Notes: generated from the sequence alone by a model not told the origin. Shown: positions 8,547 through 19,269, counted from the stretch's first letter. The stretch: DNA of 64,000 nucleotides from Allopusillimonas lactea (GCF_021653995.1 NZ_JAJJOZ010000009.1:124001-188000), one strand, 5' to 3'. Translations and numbers: made by a program.

Positions 8547-10025
8547 TCAAGCCGGCACAGCAGCTCCTTCAACCGGCGCCTCGACGCGCTGCGATGTCGT
8601 ATCAACCTTCGCGATGTGCAGCAGATTCGTGCTGCCGCTGCGTCCGAACGGCAGGCCCGCAATAATCAGCACCTGGTCGCCCTCTGCCGCCAGCCTGCGC
8701 GCCACGGCCTGCCCGACCGCTTGGTCGATCATCTGCGAAACATCCTCGAGCTGCGCACCGAACGCCGCCGGGTGCACACCCCAGGCCAGCGCCAGTTGCC
8801 GGGCTGTCGTCACATCCGGCGTCAGGGCGAGAATGGGCGTCGTCGGACGCTCGCGGCTGGCCCGCAGCGCACTGAAGCCCGACGCCGTGTACGCCACCGT
8901 CACCGCCGGGTCCAGCAAGCCCGCCACGCGGCGCAGCGCGCAGCAAATCGCATCTGGCCGCGTTGCCTGCGCCTCGCTATGCGTGGCGTCCAGGCCGGCA
9001 CGCCAGGCCGGATCCTGCTCGACCTCGCGGATAATCCCCGCCATGATCGTCACCGCTTCCACCGGATACTGGCCCGAAGCGGATTCCGCCGACAGCATCA
9101 CCGCATCCGCACCGCTGTAGACCGCGTTCGCAACATCAGACGCCTCGGCGCGCGTCGGCACCGGCGAGGTAATCATCGATTCCAGCATCTGCGTCGCCAC
9201 GACGACCGGCCGCCCGGCCGCACGGGATGCGCGCACGATACGCTGCTGCAGCACCGGCACCTTCTGGGGTGGCACCTCTACACCGAGATCGCCACGCGCC
9301 ACCATAATGCCGTCCGCACGGGCAATGATCTCGTCCAGGTGTTCAATGGCGGCAGGTTTTTCGAGCTTCGCCATAATCTTCACGTTCGCCCGCCCGCCAA
9401 TGACCGCACGCGCTTCATCAATATCATCAGGGCGCTGCACGAACGACAGCGCAACCCAGTCCACGCCCAGCGCCAGCCCAAACTCCAGGTCGGCAAGGTC
9501 TTTGGGCGTCAGCGGCGAGATGGGCAACACCACACCGGGCACGTTCACGCCCTTGCGGTCCGACAGAGGCCCACCCACCATCACCGTCGTATCGGCGAAG
9601 TCCGGGCCGAAGGTGTCAACGCGCAGGCGCAGCTTGCCATCGTCCAGCAACAGGTCGGCGCCCGGCTCCAGCGACGCGAAAATCTCGGGATGCGGAAGGT
9701 TGGCGCGTTGCGCATTGCCCAGCGCAGGGTCCAGGTCCAGCCTGAAGCGCTGGCCTGGCGCCAGCATCACCTTGCCGCCTTCGATGGCGCCCACGCGCAG
9801 CTTGGGCCCTTGCAGGTCCTGCACAATGCCGATGGGCTGCCCGCGCTCTGCCTCCAGTTCGCGGATGATGCGAAAACGAGCCGCGTGGTCTTCATGCGTG
9901 CCGTGGCTGAAATTGAGACGAAAGACATTGGCGCCCGCGTCAAGCAAGGCGGCGATGCGTTCGCGGCTGGAAGTGGCGGGGCCGAGCGTGGCCAAAATAC
10001 GTGCGCGGCGCTGGTTGCTGGACAT
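8547..10025 (-). CDS. pyk: pyruvate kinase
   Basis: Converts phosphoenolpyruvate and ADP to pyruvate and ATP in the cytosol. The 492-residue chain shows ILATLGPATSSRE, VFRLNFSHGTHEDH, the metal/phosphate loop IMAKLEKPAAIEHL, the signature MVARGDLGVEVP, and VVATQMLESM. The start is the ATG at 10025 with AGGAGA eight bases upstream. It is the last gene of the minus-strand gcl-hyi-glxR-ttuD-pyk series. That fits removal of the 2-phosphoglycerate/PEP made from glyoxylate. Such operon-linked pyruvate kinases are typical of glycerate pathways. Confidence 0.96.
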   Translation of the reverse strand: MSSNQRRARILATLGPATSSRERIAALLDAGANVFRLNFSHGTHEDHAARFRIIRELEAERGQPIGIVQDLQGPKLRVGAIEGGKVMLAPGQRFRLDLDPALGNAQRANLPHPEIFASLEPGADLLLDDGKLRLRVDTFGPDFADTTVMVGGPLSDRKGVNVPGVVLPISPLTPKDLADLEFGLALGVDWVALSFVQRPDDIDEARAVIGGRANVKIMAKLEKPAAIEHLDEIIARADGIMVARGDLGVEVPPQKVPVLQQRIVRASRAAGRPVVVATQMLESMITSPVPTRAEASDVANAVYSGADAVMLSAESASGQYPVEAVTIMAGIIREVEQDPAWRAGLDATHSEAQATRPDAICCALRRVAGLLDPAVTVAYTASGFSALRASRERPTTPILALTPDVTTARQLALAWGVHPAAFGAQLEDVSQMIDQAVGQAVARRLAAEGDQVLIIAGLPFGRSGSTNLLHIAKVDTTSQRVEAPVEGAAVPA

Positions 10026-10048
10026 GAGATGTCTCCTGCTTTGAGGGG

Positions 10049-10107
10049 TGGCCCGCGAAAGGCCGTTGGTGTGATGCGTGGTCATTGGCCCGCGAGGGCC
10101 GTTGGTG
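10049..10107. repeat. tandem near-identical hairpin elements in the pyk leader
   Basis: Two copies of about 22 bases, starting TGGCCCGCGA and ending GGCCGTTGGTG, lie at 10049-10073 and 10086-10107 between ttuD and pyk. Each can fold: the second as GGCCC-GCGA-GGGCC and the first as GGCC-N7-GGCC. They sit just before the pyk ribosome site (pyk is read on the minus strand). They could slow decay or modulate translation; no known riboswitch is recognised. Confidence 0.45.
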
Positions 10108-10149
10108 GCACACACCGCTTTACTATTCTTGTTGCTGCCAGTCAAAAAA

Positions 10150-11412
10150 TCAGAGTACCAGGATGGCACGGAAATCATTCACGTTGGTCAGCGTAGGGCC
10201 GGTAATGATTGAATCGCCCAGCGCTTCGAAGAACCCGTGGCCATCGTTGTCGTCCAGGCTGTCGCGCGGGCGAATGCCCATCTCAAACGCCCGCGTCAGC
10301 GTGTCGGCGTCGATGAAGGCGCCCGCGCGCGGTTCCTGGCCGTCAACGCCATCGGTATCGCCGGCCAGCGCATGGATGTCCGGTGCGCCGTTCAGCGCAA
10401 CAGCCAGCGACAAAAGAAATTCGACATTGCGACCGCCGCGGCCCTGCCCGCGCAGCGTCACCGTCGTCTCGCCGCCCGACAGCAGCACGCACGGCGGCCG
10501 CACGGGCTGGTGATGCTCGCGCGTCTGCAGCGCAATGCCGGCCATCACTTTGCCGACCTCGCGCGCCTCGCCTTCGATACGATCGCCCAGGATGACGCAG
10601 CTTACACCCGCTGCTTCGGCCACCTTGCCGGCGGCTGCCAACGCTTTCTGGGGTGTTGCCACCAAGTGGGTCTCCACGCGCGCCAGCCGCGGATCGCCCG
10701 GTTTCACTGTTTCACCCGCGCCAGACTCAAGCAGGCGCCGTGCGGCCGGCGGCAGTGCAATGCCGTAGCGGCGCACGATATCGCGTGCATCGGTGCAGGT
10801 GCTCGCATCCGGCACCGTCGGGCCTGATGCAATATCGGCCGGCTGGTCGCCGGGCACATCGGAGATAAGCAGGTTGACGACCCGAGCGGGATGGCAGGCC
10901 GCCGCCAGCCGCCCGCCCTTGATGCCGGACAAATGCCGCCGTACGCAGTTCATCTCGGAAATATTGGCGCCCGACTTGAGCAGGGCGCGGTTGATCGCCT
11001 GCTTGTCGTCCAACGTAAGCCCCTCGCCAGGCACGGCGAGCAATGAGGAGCCACCGCCCGAGACGAGGCAGATGACCAGGTCATCATCGGACAGCCCCTG
11101 CACCATTTCCATCATGCGCAGCGCGGCAGCCCGGCCTGCCTCATCGGGCACCGGATGGGCTGCTTCGACGATCTCGATCCTGCTGCATTGCGCCCCATGG
11201 CCGTAGCGTGTGACGATCAGCCCGCTCAAAGGGCCCGGCCAATGTACCTCGAGGGCACGCGCCATTTCAGCGGATGCCTTGCCCGCACCGATCACCAGCG
11301 TGCGGCCCTTGGGCGGCCTGGGCAGAAACGGCGGCACACAATGCGCCGGCTGAGCCGCCTCGATGGCGGCTTGAAACATCTGGGACAGCAGCTCGCGGGG
11401 CGATGCGGTCAT
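10150..11412 (-). CDS. ttuD: glycerate 2-kinase (MOFRL family; also annotated hydroxypyruvate reductase TtuD)
   Basis: The 420-residue protein has the DUF4147 domain followed by the MOFRL domain of class II glycerate kinases. Motifs are TLVIGAGKASAEMA, CLVSGGGSSLL, INRALLKSGANISEMNCVRR, LISDVPGDQPADIASGPT, LLSGGETTVTLRGQGRGGRN and ALAGDTDGVDG. The family phosphorylates D-glycerate to 2-phosphoglycerate; older annotation as hydroxypyruvate reductase comes from tartrate gene clusters. Placed between glxR and pyk, it should take the glycerate made by GlxR toward PEP. Confidence 0.92.
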   Translation of the reverse strand: MTASPRELLSQMFQAAIEAAQPAHCVPPFLPRPPKGRTLVIGAGKASAEMARALEVHWPGPLSGLIVTRYGHGAQCSRIEIVEAAHPVPDEAGRAAALRMMEMVQGLSDDDLVICLVSGGGSSLLAVPGEGLTLDDKQAINRALLKSGANISEMNCVRRHLSGIKGGRLAAACHPARVVNLLISDVPGDQPADIASGPTVPDASTCTDARDIVRRYGIALPPAARRLLESGAGETVKPGDPRLARVETHLVATPQKALAAAGKVAEAAGVSCVILGDRIEGEAREVGKVMAGIALQTREHHQPVRPPCVLLSGGETTVTLRGQGRGGRNVEFLLSLAVALNGAPDIHALAGDTDGVDGQEPRAGAFIDADTLTRAFEMGIRPRDSLDDNDGHGFFEALGDSIITGPTLTNVNDFRAILVL

Positions 11413-11430
11413 GACGGCATGATCCGTGAA

Positions 11431-12315
11431 TTACTGGCCGATCTCATGGTTGGCCGCCTTCTCCAGCGCGCGCACCATCGCCGAGTGATCCCATGCCGCA
11501 CCGTCATGCGCCGTGCAGGAATTGAACAACTCTTGCGACACTGCGGTGCTGGGCAGGGATACGCCAAGCTGCCGGGCGGTGCTAAGCGCCAGATTCAAGT
11601 CTTTCTGGTGCAGCGCAATGCGGAAGCCCGGTTCGAACGTGCGCTTGATCATGCGCTCGCCATGCACTTCCAGGACGCGGGAGTTGGCAAACCCACCCAT
11701 CAGCGCCTGGCGCACCTTGCCCGCATCGGCGCCAGCCTTGGAGGCCAGCAGCAACGCCTCGCCCACGGCAGCGATATTAAGCGCCACAATGATTTGATTG
11801 GCAACCTTGGTGATCTGGCCGTCGCCGTTGCCGCCTACCAGCGTAATGTTCTTGCCCATCAGCTCGAACAAGGGCTTGACCTTGTCGAATGCCGCCTGTG
11901 GACCGCCCACCATAATGGTAAGTGTTGCGGCCTTCGCGCCTACTTCACCGCCCGATACTGGCGCGTCGAGATAGTCGCAGCCCAGCTCGTTGATGCGCCG
12001 GGCAAAGTCTTTGGTGGCAACGGGGGAAATCGAACTCATGTCAACGACGATGCTGCCTTTGCGCAGCCCATGGGCTACACCGTTCTCGGCAAACAGCACC
12101 TGTTCGACGTCAGGGGTATCAGGCACCATGACGATAACGACATCCGCCTTGGAGGCGGCTTCAGCAGCCGTCTTGCATGGCGTGGCGCCAGCATCGACCA
12201 GCGCCTGCGGCGTCTTGCTGCGCGTGTGGGTAAACAGCGTGTGGCCGCCTTGGATCAGGTTTTCAGCCATGGGCGTGCCCATAATACCCAGCCCGATGAA
12301 TGCGATAGTAGTCAT
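11431..12315 (-). CDS. glxR: tartronate semialdehyde reductase (2-hydroxy-3-oxopropionate reductase)
   Basis: NAD(P)H-dependent beta-hydroxyacid dehydrogenase reducing tartronate semialdehyde to D-glycerate. The 294-residue chain starts with the Rossmann motif IAFIGLGIMGTPMAENL. It then shows the substrate loop LDAPVSGGEVGA and the catalytic-lysine segment QITKVANQIIVA. The ATG at 12315 was chosen over an open upstream extension because the Rossmann fold begins there and GAGGCG precedes it. It lies between hyi and ttuD in the glyoxylate operon. Confidence 0.95.
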   Translation of the reverse strand: MTTIAFIGLGIMGTPMAENLIQGGHTLFTHTRSKTPQALVDAGATPCKTAAEAASKADVVIVMVPDTPDVEQVLFAENGVAHGLRKGSIVVDMSSISPVATKDFARRINELGCDYLDAPVSGGEVGAKAATLTIMVGGPQAAFDKVKPLFELMGKNITLVGGNGDGQITKVANQIIVALNIAAVGEALLLASKAGADAGKVRQALMGGFANSRVLEVHGERMIKRTFEPGFRIALHQKDLNLALSTARQLGVSLPSTAVSQELFNSCTAHDGAAWDHSAMVRALEKAANHEIGQ

Positions 12316-12410
12316 AGTGATACGCCTCGATATTTCCAGATTTCTGACAATGCGTTCTTGCGGTGCACATTGCAGTGCTGTCCCGCGGACGTTACAGCCG
12401 CGCCGTGTGT

Positions 12411-13205
12411 TTACAGCGCGTATTCTTTCGACGACAAGGCATCGATCCAGCCCAGCCCTGCCACGGTGCCTGCCGCGGGCTTGTACTCGCAGCCTACCCA
12501 GCCCGCGTAGCCCAGCTTGTCGAGCTGCGCAAGCAGCCACGCATAATTGATTTCACCCGTGCCCGGTTCGTTGCGGCCCGGGTTGTCGGCCAACTGTATG
12601 TGGCCGATTCGGGGCAGGTATCGAGCGATCGTCGCCGCCAGCTCGCCTTCCATGCGCTGCGCGTGATAGATGTCGTACTGCACCCATAGATTGTCGGTGC
12701 CGACTTCATCGATCAAGGCAATGGCCTGATCGGTGCGATTCAGATAAAAGCCCGGTATATCGAATGTGTTGATGGGCTCGATCAGCAGGCGGATGCCCGC
12801 CGCCTTGAGCTTATCCGCGGCAAAACGCAGGTTGTCGACAATGGTCGCGCGCACCTTGTCGGCGTCCACCCCTTCCGGGGCCTTGCCGATCAGGCAGTTC
12901 ACCTGCGGGCAGCCCAGCGCAGTAGCGTACTCGATGGCGCGCCCCACACCTGCCTGGAACTCGCCAACGCGGTCTGGCAGGCACGCAATGCCACGCTCGC
13001 CGCCATCCCAGTCGCCGGCGGGCAGGTTGTGCAGCACCTGCCGCAGGCCGTTTTCGCTCAGTTTCTCGGCCAGCACGTTTTTATCGTAGGCGTAGGGAAA
13101 CAGGTATTCCACGCCGGTGAAGCCGTTTTCAGCGGCGGCCTTGAAACGCTCCAGAAACCCCAGTTCGCCGAAAAGCATCGTGAGATTGGCGGCAAATTTT
13201 GGCAT
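12411..13205 (-). CDS. hyi: hydroxypyruvate isomerase
   Basis: A 264-residue TIM-barrel protein of the AP-endonuclease-2 superfamily that interconverts hydroxypyruvate and tartronate semialdehyde. Visible features are MPKFAANLTMLFGELGFLER, the metal/catalytic region LLIEPINTFDIPGFYL, QYDIYHAQRMEG, HIQLADNPGRNEPGTGEI and GCEYKPAAGT. The paired glutamates in IEPIN and GCEYKP correspond to the catalytic pair of the family. The ATG at 13205 follows gcl by 22 bases. Confidence 0.95.
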   Translation of the reverse strand: MPKFAANLTMLFGELGFLERFKAAAENGFTGVEYLFPYAYDKNVLAEKLSENGLRQVLHNLPAGDWDGGERGIACLPDRVGEFQAGVGRAIEYATALGCPQVNCLIGKAPEGVDADKVRATIVDNLRFAADKLKAAGIRLLIEPINTFDIPGFYLNRTDQAIALIDEVGTDNLWVQYDIYHAQRMEGELAATIARYLPRIGHIQLADNPGRNEPGTGEINYAWLLAQLDKLGYAGWVGCEYKPAAGTVAGLGWIDALSSKEYAL

Positions 13206-13227
13206 GTCTGTACTCCTTGTCTCGTAA

Positions 13228-15009
<1,782 letters not shown>

Positions 15010-15212
15010 GGTTGCTCCTTTCTTTCGTGAATGCTTAATTGCTTCAGTGCCTGGGTGCGTTATTGCCTTGTTGCGGCATGCCGTGAAAGCCTTGCTGCTC
15101 GACGGCCGTAACGCCTGCCTGCCTAACGCTTTGACACTGTTTACGTGGTCGTTGGGATGAGAATAGGTAACTTGCCGTCACTTTGGAATTGCACCAAGAC
15201 GCGTTTTTGCCG

Positions 15213-15225
15213 ATACTTTTAGTAT
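15213..15225. promoter_or_regulatory. palindrome between gcl and lysR (candidate operator)
   Basis: ATACT-TTT-AGTAT is a perfect inverted repeat in the 298-base divergent region, about 200 bases from gcl and 80 from the LysR ATG. It sits in an AT-rich patch and contains the short inverted arms typical of LysR recognition boxes. It is a reasonable binding site for the adjacent regulator, but no binding data can be read from sequence. Confidence 0.4.
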
Positions 15226-15307
15226 GTAGTGAGCGCACGCCTGTCTAGCGCCTGTCTATGTAGGCGGCAAGGTCGCCGTATATGAAAACCGATATGTGAG
15301 GTATGCA

Positions 15308-16219
15308 ATGGATCGATACACTGCGATCCGCAGCTTTGTACTCGTCGCAGAAAAAGGCAGTTTCGCCGCCGCCGCCCTGATCGAGGGCGTAACACCTGTT
15401 GTCATGGGCCGCCGCATCACCGCATTGGAGCGGCGCTTGGGTGTGCAGCTGCTGCACCGCTCCACGCGCGGGCTCACACTCACGGATCTGGGCGAACGCT
15501 TCCTCGAAAACTGCCAGCAGCTTCTGCATGACTTCGAGGCTGCCGAAGACAGCATCCGGTCAGGCAGCGGCGCGGTACGCGGCCACCTGGTGGTATCCGG
15601 GCCGGCGGCCTTCGGCCGACGCCACATTGCGCCCCATGCGCCCGCCTTCCGGGCCCGCTACCCAGAACTACGCCTCTCGTTCAACTTCACCGACAGCGTG
15701 GTGGATCTGGTACGTGAAGGCTACGACCTGGGCATACGCATCGGCGAAGTGCGCGACCCCAACTATGTCGCCTTGCGCCTCTACTCCAACCAGCGCGTGG
15801 TGTGCGGCACCCCGGCATACTTCGCTCGCCATGGCGTGCCCCAGCGCCCCGAAGACCTTGTTCAGCACAACTGCCTGGCATTCAATCTGCAGGGCGGCCA
15901 GCAGCGGGGCTGGATTTTCGTCCGCGACGGCAAGCCGTTCGCGGTTCGGGTGGACGGCGACCTTGCCTGCAACGACGGCGAGCTGCTGTATGACTGGGTC
16001 AAGCAGGGCCTGGGCATCGGCTGGCGCTCCACCTGGGAAATCCAGGCCGAACTCAAACAGGGTGCGCTCATGACGGTGCTGGACGACTTCGCCCTGCCCG
16101 AATACGACATCCAGGCTGTGTATCCGCAGCAACGCTATCTACCCGCCAAGGTGAAGCATTTTGTCAATTACCTGCGCGGCATCTACAACCAGCCCGGCTA
16201 CTGGGAGGGCGCTGTGTGA
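15308..16219 (+). CDS. LysR-family regulator of the glyoxylate operon
   Basis: The 303-residue protein has an N-terminal winged helix (about 1-65: FAAAALIEGVTPVVMGRRIT, then LGVQLLHRSTRGLTLTDLG) and a LysR substrate domain (about 90-295). The ATG at 15308 has GAGG six bases upstream; a GTG twelve bases earlier is also open. Being divergent from gcl-hyi-glxR-ttuD-pyk and upstream of glcB, it probably controls one or both, with glyoxylate or a related C2/C3 acid as coinducer. The family is certain; the target is inferred from position. Confidence 0.92.
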   Translation: MDRYTAIRSFVLVAEKGSFAAAALIEGVTPVVMGRRITALERRLGVQLLHRSTRGLTLTDLGERFLENCQQLLHDFEAAEDSIRSGSGAVRGHLVVSGPAAFGRRHIAPHAPAFRARYPELRLSFNFTDSVVDLVREGYDLGIRIGEVRDPNYVALRLYSNQRVVCGTPAYFARHGVPQRPEDLVQHNCLAFNLQGGQQRGWIFVRDGKPFAVRVDGDLACNDGELLYDWVKQGLGIGWRSTWEIQAELKQGALMTVLDDFALPEYDIQAVYPQQRYLPAKVKHFVNYLRGIYNQPGYWEGAV

Positions 16220-16315
16220 AACGCCGCGCGGCGGTTTTCTCAGCCAAGCCACAACCAATGATGCACTGCAATATCACAGGCTTCGTAAAATGAAACGTAT
16301 AGTCTCAATTATTAT

Positions 16316-16352
16316 GTCTTATAGTAGACTGCCTTCAGTCTTATAGTAGACT
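16316..16352. promoter_or_regulatory. two direct copies of a palindromic 15-mer upstream of glcB
   Basis: GTCTTATAGTAGACT occurs at 16316-16330 and again at 16338-16352, a 22-base period (about two DNA turns). The second copy with its preceding A forms AGTCT-N6-AGACT; the first has the same arms apart from one base. A third AGTCT lies at 16301-16305. Each copy contains TATAGT, close to a -10 box, and TTGACG follows at 16352-16357. The layout looks like an operator pair overlapping the malate synthase promoter. Confidence 0.55.
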
Positions 16353-16434
16353 TGACGATACGCACATTGTGCACATCTATTCACTTCCAAGAATAAAAAA
16401 CCCGGAAGAATTCAATCTAAAGCGAGGACATCAC

Positions 16435-18597
16435 ATGAACGAGCGAACAGCCTGCAAACGCCTGCGGGTGGCGACCGAACTGCATCAATTTGTCGAGCGC
16501 GAGGCGCTACCCGGCACAGGCGTCGCCGCCGACGCGTTCTGGGCCGGCTTCGACGCGCTGGTTCATGACTTGGCGCCACGCAACCGCGAACTGCTCGCCG
16601 AACGCGACCGCCTGCAGAAAGAGCTGGATAACTGGTACCGCCAGAACCCCGGCCCCATCGCCGACGCTGGCGCGTACCGCGAGTTTCTGACCAAGATCGG
16701 CTACCTCAAGCCGGTGCCTGCGCAGGTTGCCGTCAAAACCGACCGCGTTGACACGGAGATCAGCCAGCAGGCGGGCCCGCAGCTTGTTGTGCCGATCACC
16801 AACGCCCGCTATGCGCTGAATGCGGCCAATGCCCGCTGGGGCAGTTTGTACGATGCTCTTTACGGCACTGACGCCATCTCCGAAGAAGGCGGCGCCACCC
16901 GCGCGGGCGGCTATAACCCCGTCCGCGGCGAGAAGGTCATCGCTTTCGCGCGCAAGTTCATGGACGACAGCATCCCGCTGGCCAAGGGCTCGCATGCCGA
17001 CGCCACCGCCTATGCCGTTTCCGGCAACGCGCTGCAGGTTACGCTCGCTGACGGCAGCACCACCGGCCTGGCCAAGCCAACGCTGTTCGTGGGCCACCGC
17101 GGCGACGCCTCCACCCCCGAGGCACTGGTGTTCCTGCACAATGGCCTGCACTTCGAAGTACTGATCGACAAGTCGCACCCCATCGGCGCGCAAGACAAGG
17201 CCGGTATCAAAGACATCGTCCTCGAGTCGGCCGTCACCACCATCATGGACTGCGAAGATTCCATCGCGGCGGTGGATGCCGAAGACAAAGTACTGGCCTA
17301 CCGCAATTGGCTGGGCTTGATGCAGGGCACGCTGACTGAAGAAGTCGCCAAGGGCGGCAAAGCGTTCACGCGCAAGCTTAACGCCGACCGCGAATACACT
17401 GGCACCGATGGCAAAACGCACCGTCTGCATGGCCGCTCGCTGATGTTCATCCGCAATGTCGGCCATTTGATGACGAATCCCGCCATACTCGATGAGCACG
17501 GCAACGAAGTGCCCGAAGGCATCCTGGACGCCGTCATTACCTCGCTTATTGCCATGCACGACCTGCAGCGCAAAGGCAACTCGCGCGCCGGCTCTATCTA
17601 CATCGTCAAGCCCAAGATGCACGGCCCCGACGAAGTGGCCTTCGCCAATGAGCTGTTCGCGCGCACGGAGCAACTGCTCGGCCTGCCCGCCAACACGATC
17701 AAGATCGGCATTATGGACGAGGAGCGCCGCACCAGCGTCAACCTCAAGGCATGTATTACCGCCGCACGCGAGCGCGTGGCCTTCATCAACACCGGCTTCC
17801 TGGACCGCACCGGCGACGAAATGCACACGTCGATGGAAGCCGGCCCAATGGTGCGCAAGGGCGACATGAAGCGCAGCGTCTGGATCGACGCCTACGAGCG
17901 CAGCAACGTGCAGACTGGCCTGGAATGCGGCCTGCGCGGCCAAGCCCAGATCGGCAAGGGCATGTGGGCCATGCCCGACCTGATGGCCGACATGCTGGCC
18001 CAGAAGATCGGCCACCTGAAAGCTGGCGGCAACACCGCGTGGGTGCCTTCGCCCACCGCTGCAACGCTGCACGCGTTGCACTACCACCAAGTGGATGTGC
18101 AGGAAATCCAGCGCGGCATGGAAGGCAAACACGAAGACCTGCTCGACAAGATCCTCACCGTGCCCGTTGCGGCTGCCCCCAACTGGAGCGATGCCGAAAA
18201 GCAGGAAGAGCTCGACAACAACGCGCAAGGCATCCTGGGCTATGTGGTTCGCTGGATCGACCAGGGCATCGGCTGCTCCAAAGTGCCCGACATCCACGAC
18301 GTCGGCCTCATGGAAGACCGCGCCACGCTGCGCATCTCCAGCCAGCACATGGCCAACTGGCTGCGCCACGGCATCGTCACCCGCGAACAGGTGCAGTCCA
18401 CCATGGAACGCATGGCCGCCGTGGTCGACAAGCAAAACGCCGGCGACCCGAACTACCGTCCCATGACCGGCAATTTCAACAAATCCGCCGCCTTCCAGGC
18501 CGCCTGCGACCTCGTCTTCAAAGGCCTGGAACAGCCCAGCGGCTACACCGAGCCACTGCTGCACGCCTGGCGCCAGAAGGTGAAGGCCGGCGCCTGA
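16435..18597 (+). CDS. glcB: malate synthase G
   Basis: Condenses glyoxylate and acetyl-CoA to malate. The 720-residue product has the length of the monomeric G isoform. Features include TTIMDCEDSIAAVDAEDK (catalytic acid and Mg2+ region), GRSLMFIRNVGHLMTNP, KIGIMDEERRTSVNLKACI and MWAMPDLMADMLAQKIGHL. The ATG at 16435 follows GCGAGGA by six bases; 22 upstream codons are open but have no ribosome site. It offers a second outlet for the glyoxylate made by AllA, next to the glycerate route. Confidence 0.97.
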   Translation: MNERTACKRLRVATELHQFVEREALPGTGVAADAFWAGFDALVHDLAPRNRELLAERDRLQKELDNWYRQNPGPIADAGAYREFLTKIGYLKPVPAQVAVKTDRVDTEISQQAGPQLVVPITNARYALNAANARWGSLYDALYGTDAISEEGGATRAGGYNPVRGEKVIAFARKFMDDSIPLAKGSHADATAYAVSGNALQVTLADGSTTGLAKPTLFVGHRGDASTPEALVFLHNGLHFEVLIDKSHPIGAQDKAGIKDIVLESAVTTIMDCEDSIAAVDAEDKVLAYRNWLGLMQGTLTEEVAKGGKAFTRKLNADREYTGTDGKTHRLHGRSLMFIRNVGHLMTNPAILDEHGNEVPEGILDAVITSLIAMHDLQRKGNSRAGSIYIVKPKMHGPDEVAFANELFARTEQLLGLPANTIKIGIMDEERRTSVNLKACITAARERVAFINTGFLDRTGDEMHTSMEAGPMVRKGDMKRSVWIDAYERSNVQTGLECGLRGQAQIGKGMWAMPDLMADMLAQKIGHLKAGGNTAWVPSPTAATLHALHYHQVDVQEIQRGMEGKHEDLLDKILTVPVAAAPNWSDAEKQEELDNNAQGILGYVVRWIDQGIGCSKVPDIHDVGLMEDRATLRISSQHMANWLRHGIVTREQVQSTMERMAAVVDKQNAGDPNYRPMTGNFNKSAAFQAACDLVFKGLEQPSGYTEPLLHAWRQKVKAGA

Positions 18598-18624
18598 CCG
18601 GCCGCCACCTAGCCGGCAAATAAC

Positions 18625-18651
18625 CGCTCCGCCGCATTAAGCGGCGGGGCG
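18625..18651. terminator. strong hairpin after glcB, overlapping the next gene's ribosome site
   Basis: CGCTCCGCCGC-ATTAA-GCGGCGGGGCG forms an 11-pair stem (one G-U pair) with a five-base loop, 28 bases after the glcB stop. Only CTTATC follows, so it is a poor intrinsic terminator by T-run. Its 3' arm holds the only GGGG-like ribosome site before the ATG at 18658. It may therefore end glcB transcripts, mask translation of the exporter, or both. Confidence 0.5.
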
Positions 18652-18657
18652 CTTATC

Positions 18658-19269
18658 ATGCAATTCGAAACCTGGCTTGTTTTTCTCGTCACCTCGATTG
18701 GCCTGTCGCTGTCGCCAGGGCCTAACGGCTTGCTTGCGCTTACGCACGGCGCCATGCACGGGCGGCGCAAGACGCTGTTCACGATCTTCGGCGGGGCGCT
18801 GGGCTTTGTGGCCGTCATCGGCCTTTGCATGTTCGGGATCGGCGCGCTGATCAAGGCATCCGTGCTGTGGCTGACGGCGCTCAAATGGGCAGGCGGGCTT
18901 TACCTGGTGTGGCTGGGCATACAAGTGTGGCGCTCGCCGGCCATCGATGTATCGGCCGTCGCGCGGCCTGATACCGCCAGCAGCTGGTCATTGTTTCGCC
19001 AGGGCGTGCTGTCGGCGGCAACCAATCCTAAAGCACTGCTTTTCTTCAGCGCTTTTCTTCCGCAATTCATTGACCCCAACCGCAGCCTGCTGCAGCAGTT
19101 CGCGGTGGTGGCGGCAACATTCGCCGCAACAGAAATCGCCACCGAGTACGCGCTGGCCAGTGCAGCCAACCACGTACGCCCTTGGCTGATACGCGTGGGA
19201 CGGCGCTTTAACCAGGTATGCGGCGGCATCTTCATAGCCATCGGCGCGGCGCTGCCGCTGCGGGCGTGA
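18658..19269 (+). CDS. LysE/RhtB-family amino-acid exporter
   Basis: A 203-residue inner-membrane protein with about six hydrophobic segments. The family signature LSLSPGPNGLLALTHGAMHG is near the N-terminus, and the second half has GVLSAATNPKALLFFSAFLPQFI, typical of RhtB. Such proteins export threonine, homoserine, lysine or similar compounds. Nothing nearby indicates the substrate. The start at 18658 is the first ATG, and its ribosome site lies within a hairpin. It stands alone between glcB and the acyl-CoA operon. Confidence 0.9.
   Translation: MQFETWLVFLVTSIGLSLSPGPNGLLALTHGAMHGRRKTLFTIFGGALGFVAVIGLCMFGIGALIKASVLWLTALKWAGGLYLVWLGIQVWRSPAIDVSAVARPDTASSWSLFRQGVLSAATNPKALLFFSAFLPQFIDPNRSLLQQFAVVAATFAATEIATEYALASAANHVRPWLIRVGRRFNQVCGGIFIAIGAALPLRA

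Noticed and set aside
16507..18564. A 685-codon open frame antisense to malate synthase
   Set aside because: It mirrors the third-position GC bias of glcB, has no ribosome site and resembles no protein family, while glcB on the other strand is full length with clear motifs. The same applies to the long antisense frames opposite guaD, xdhA and pyk.
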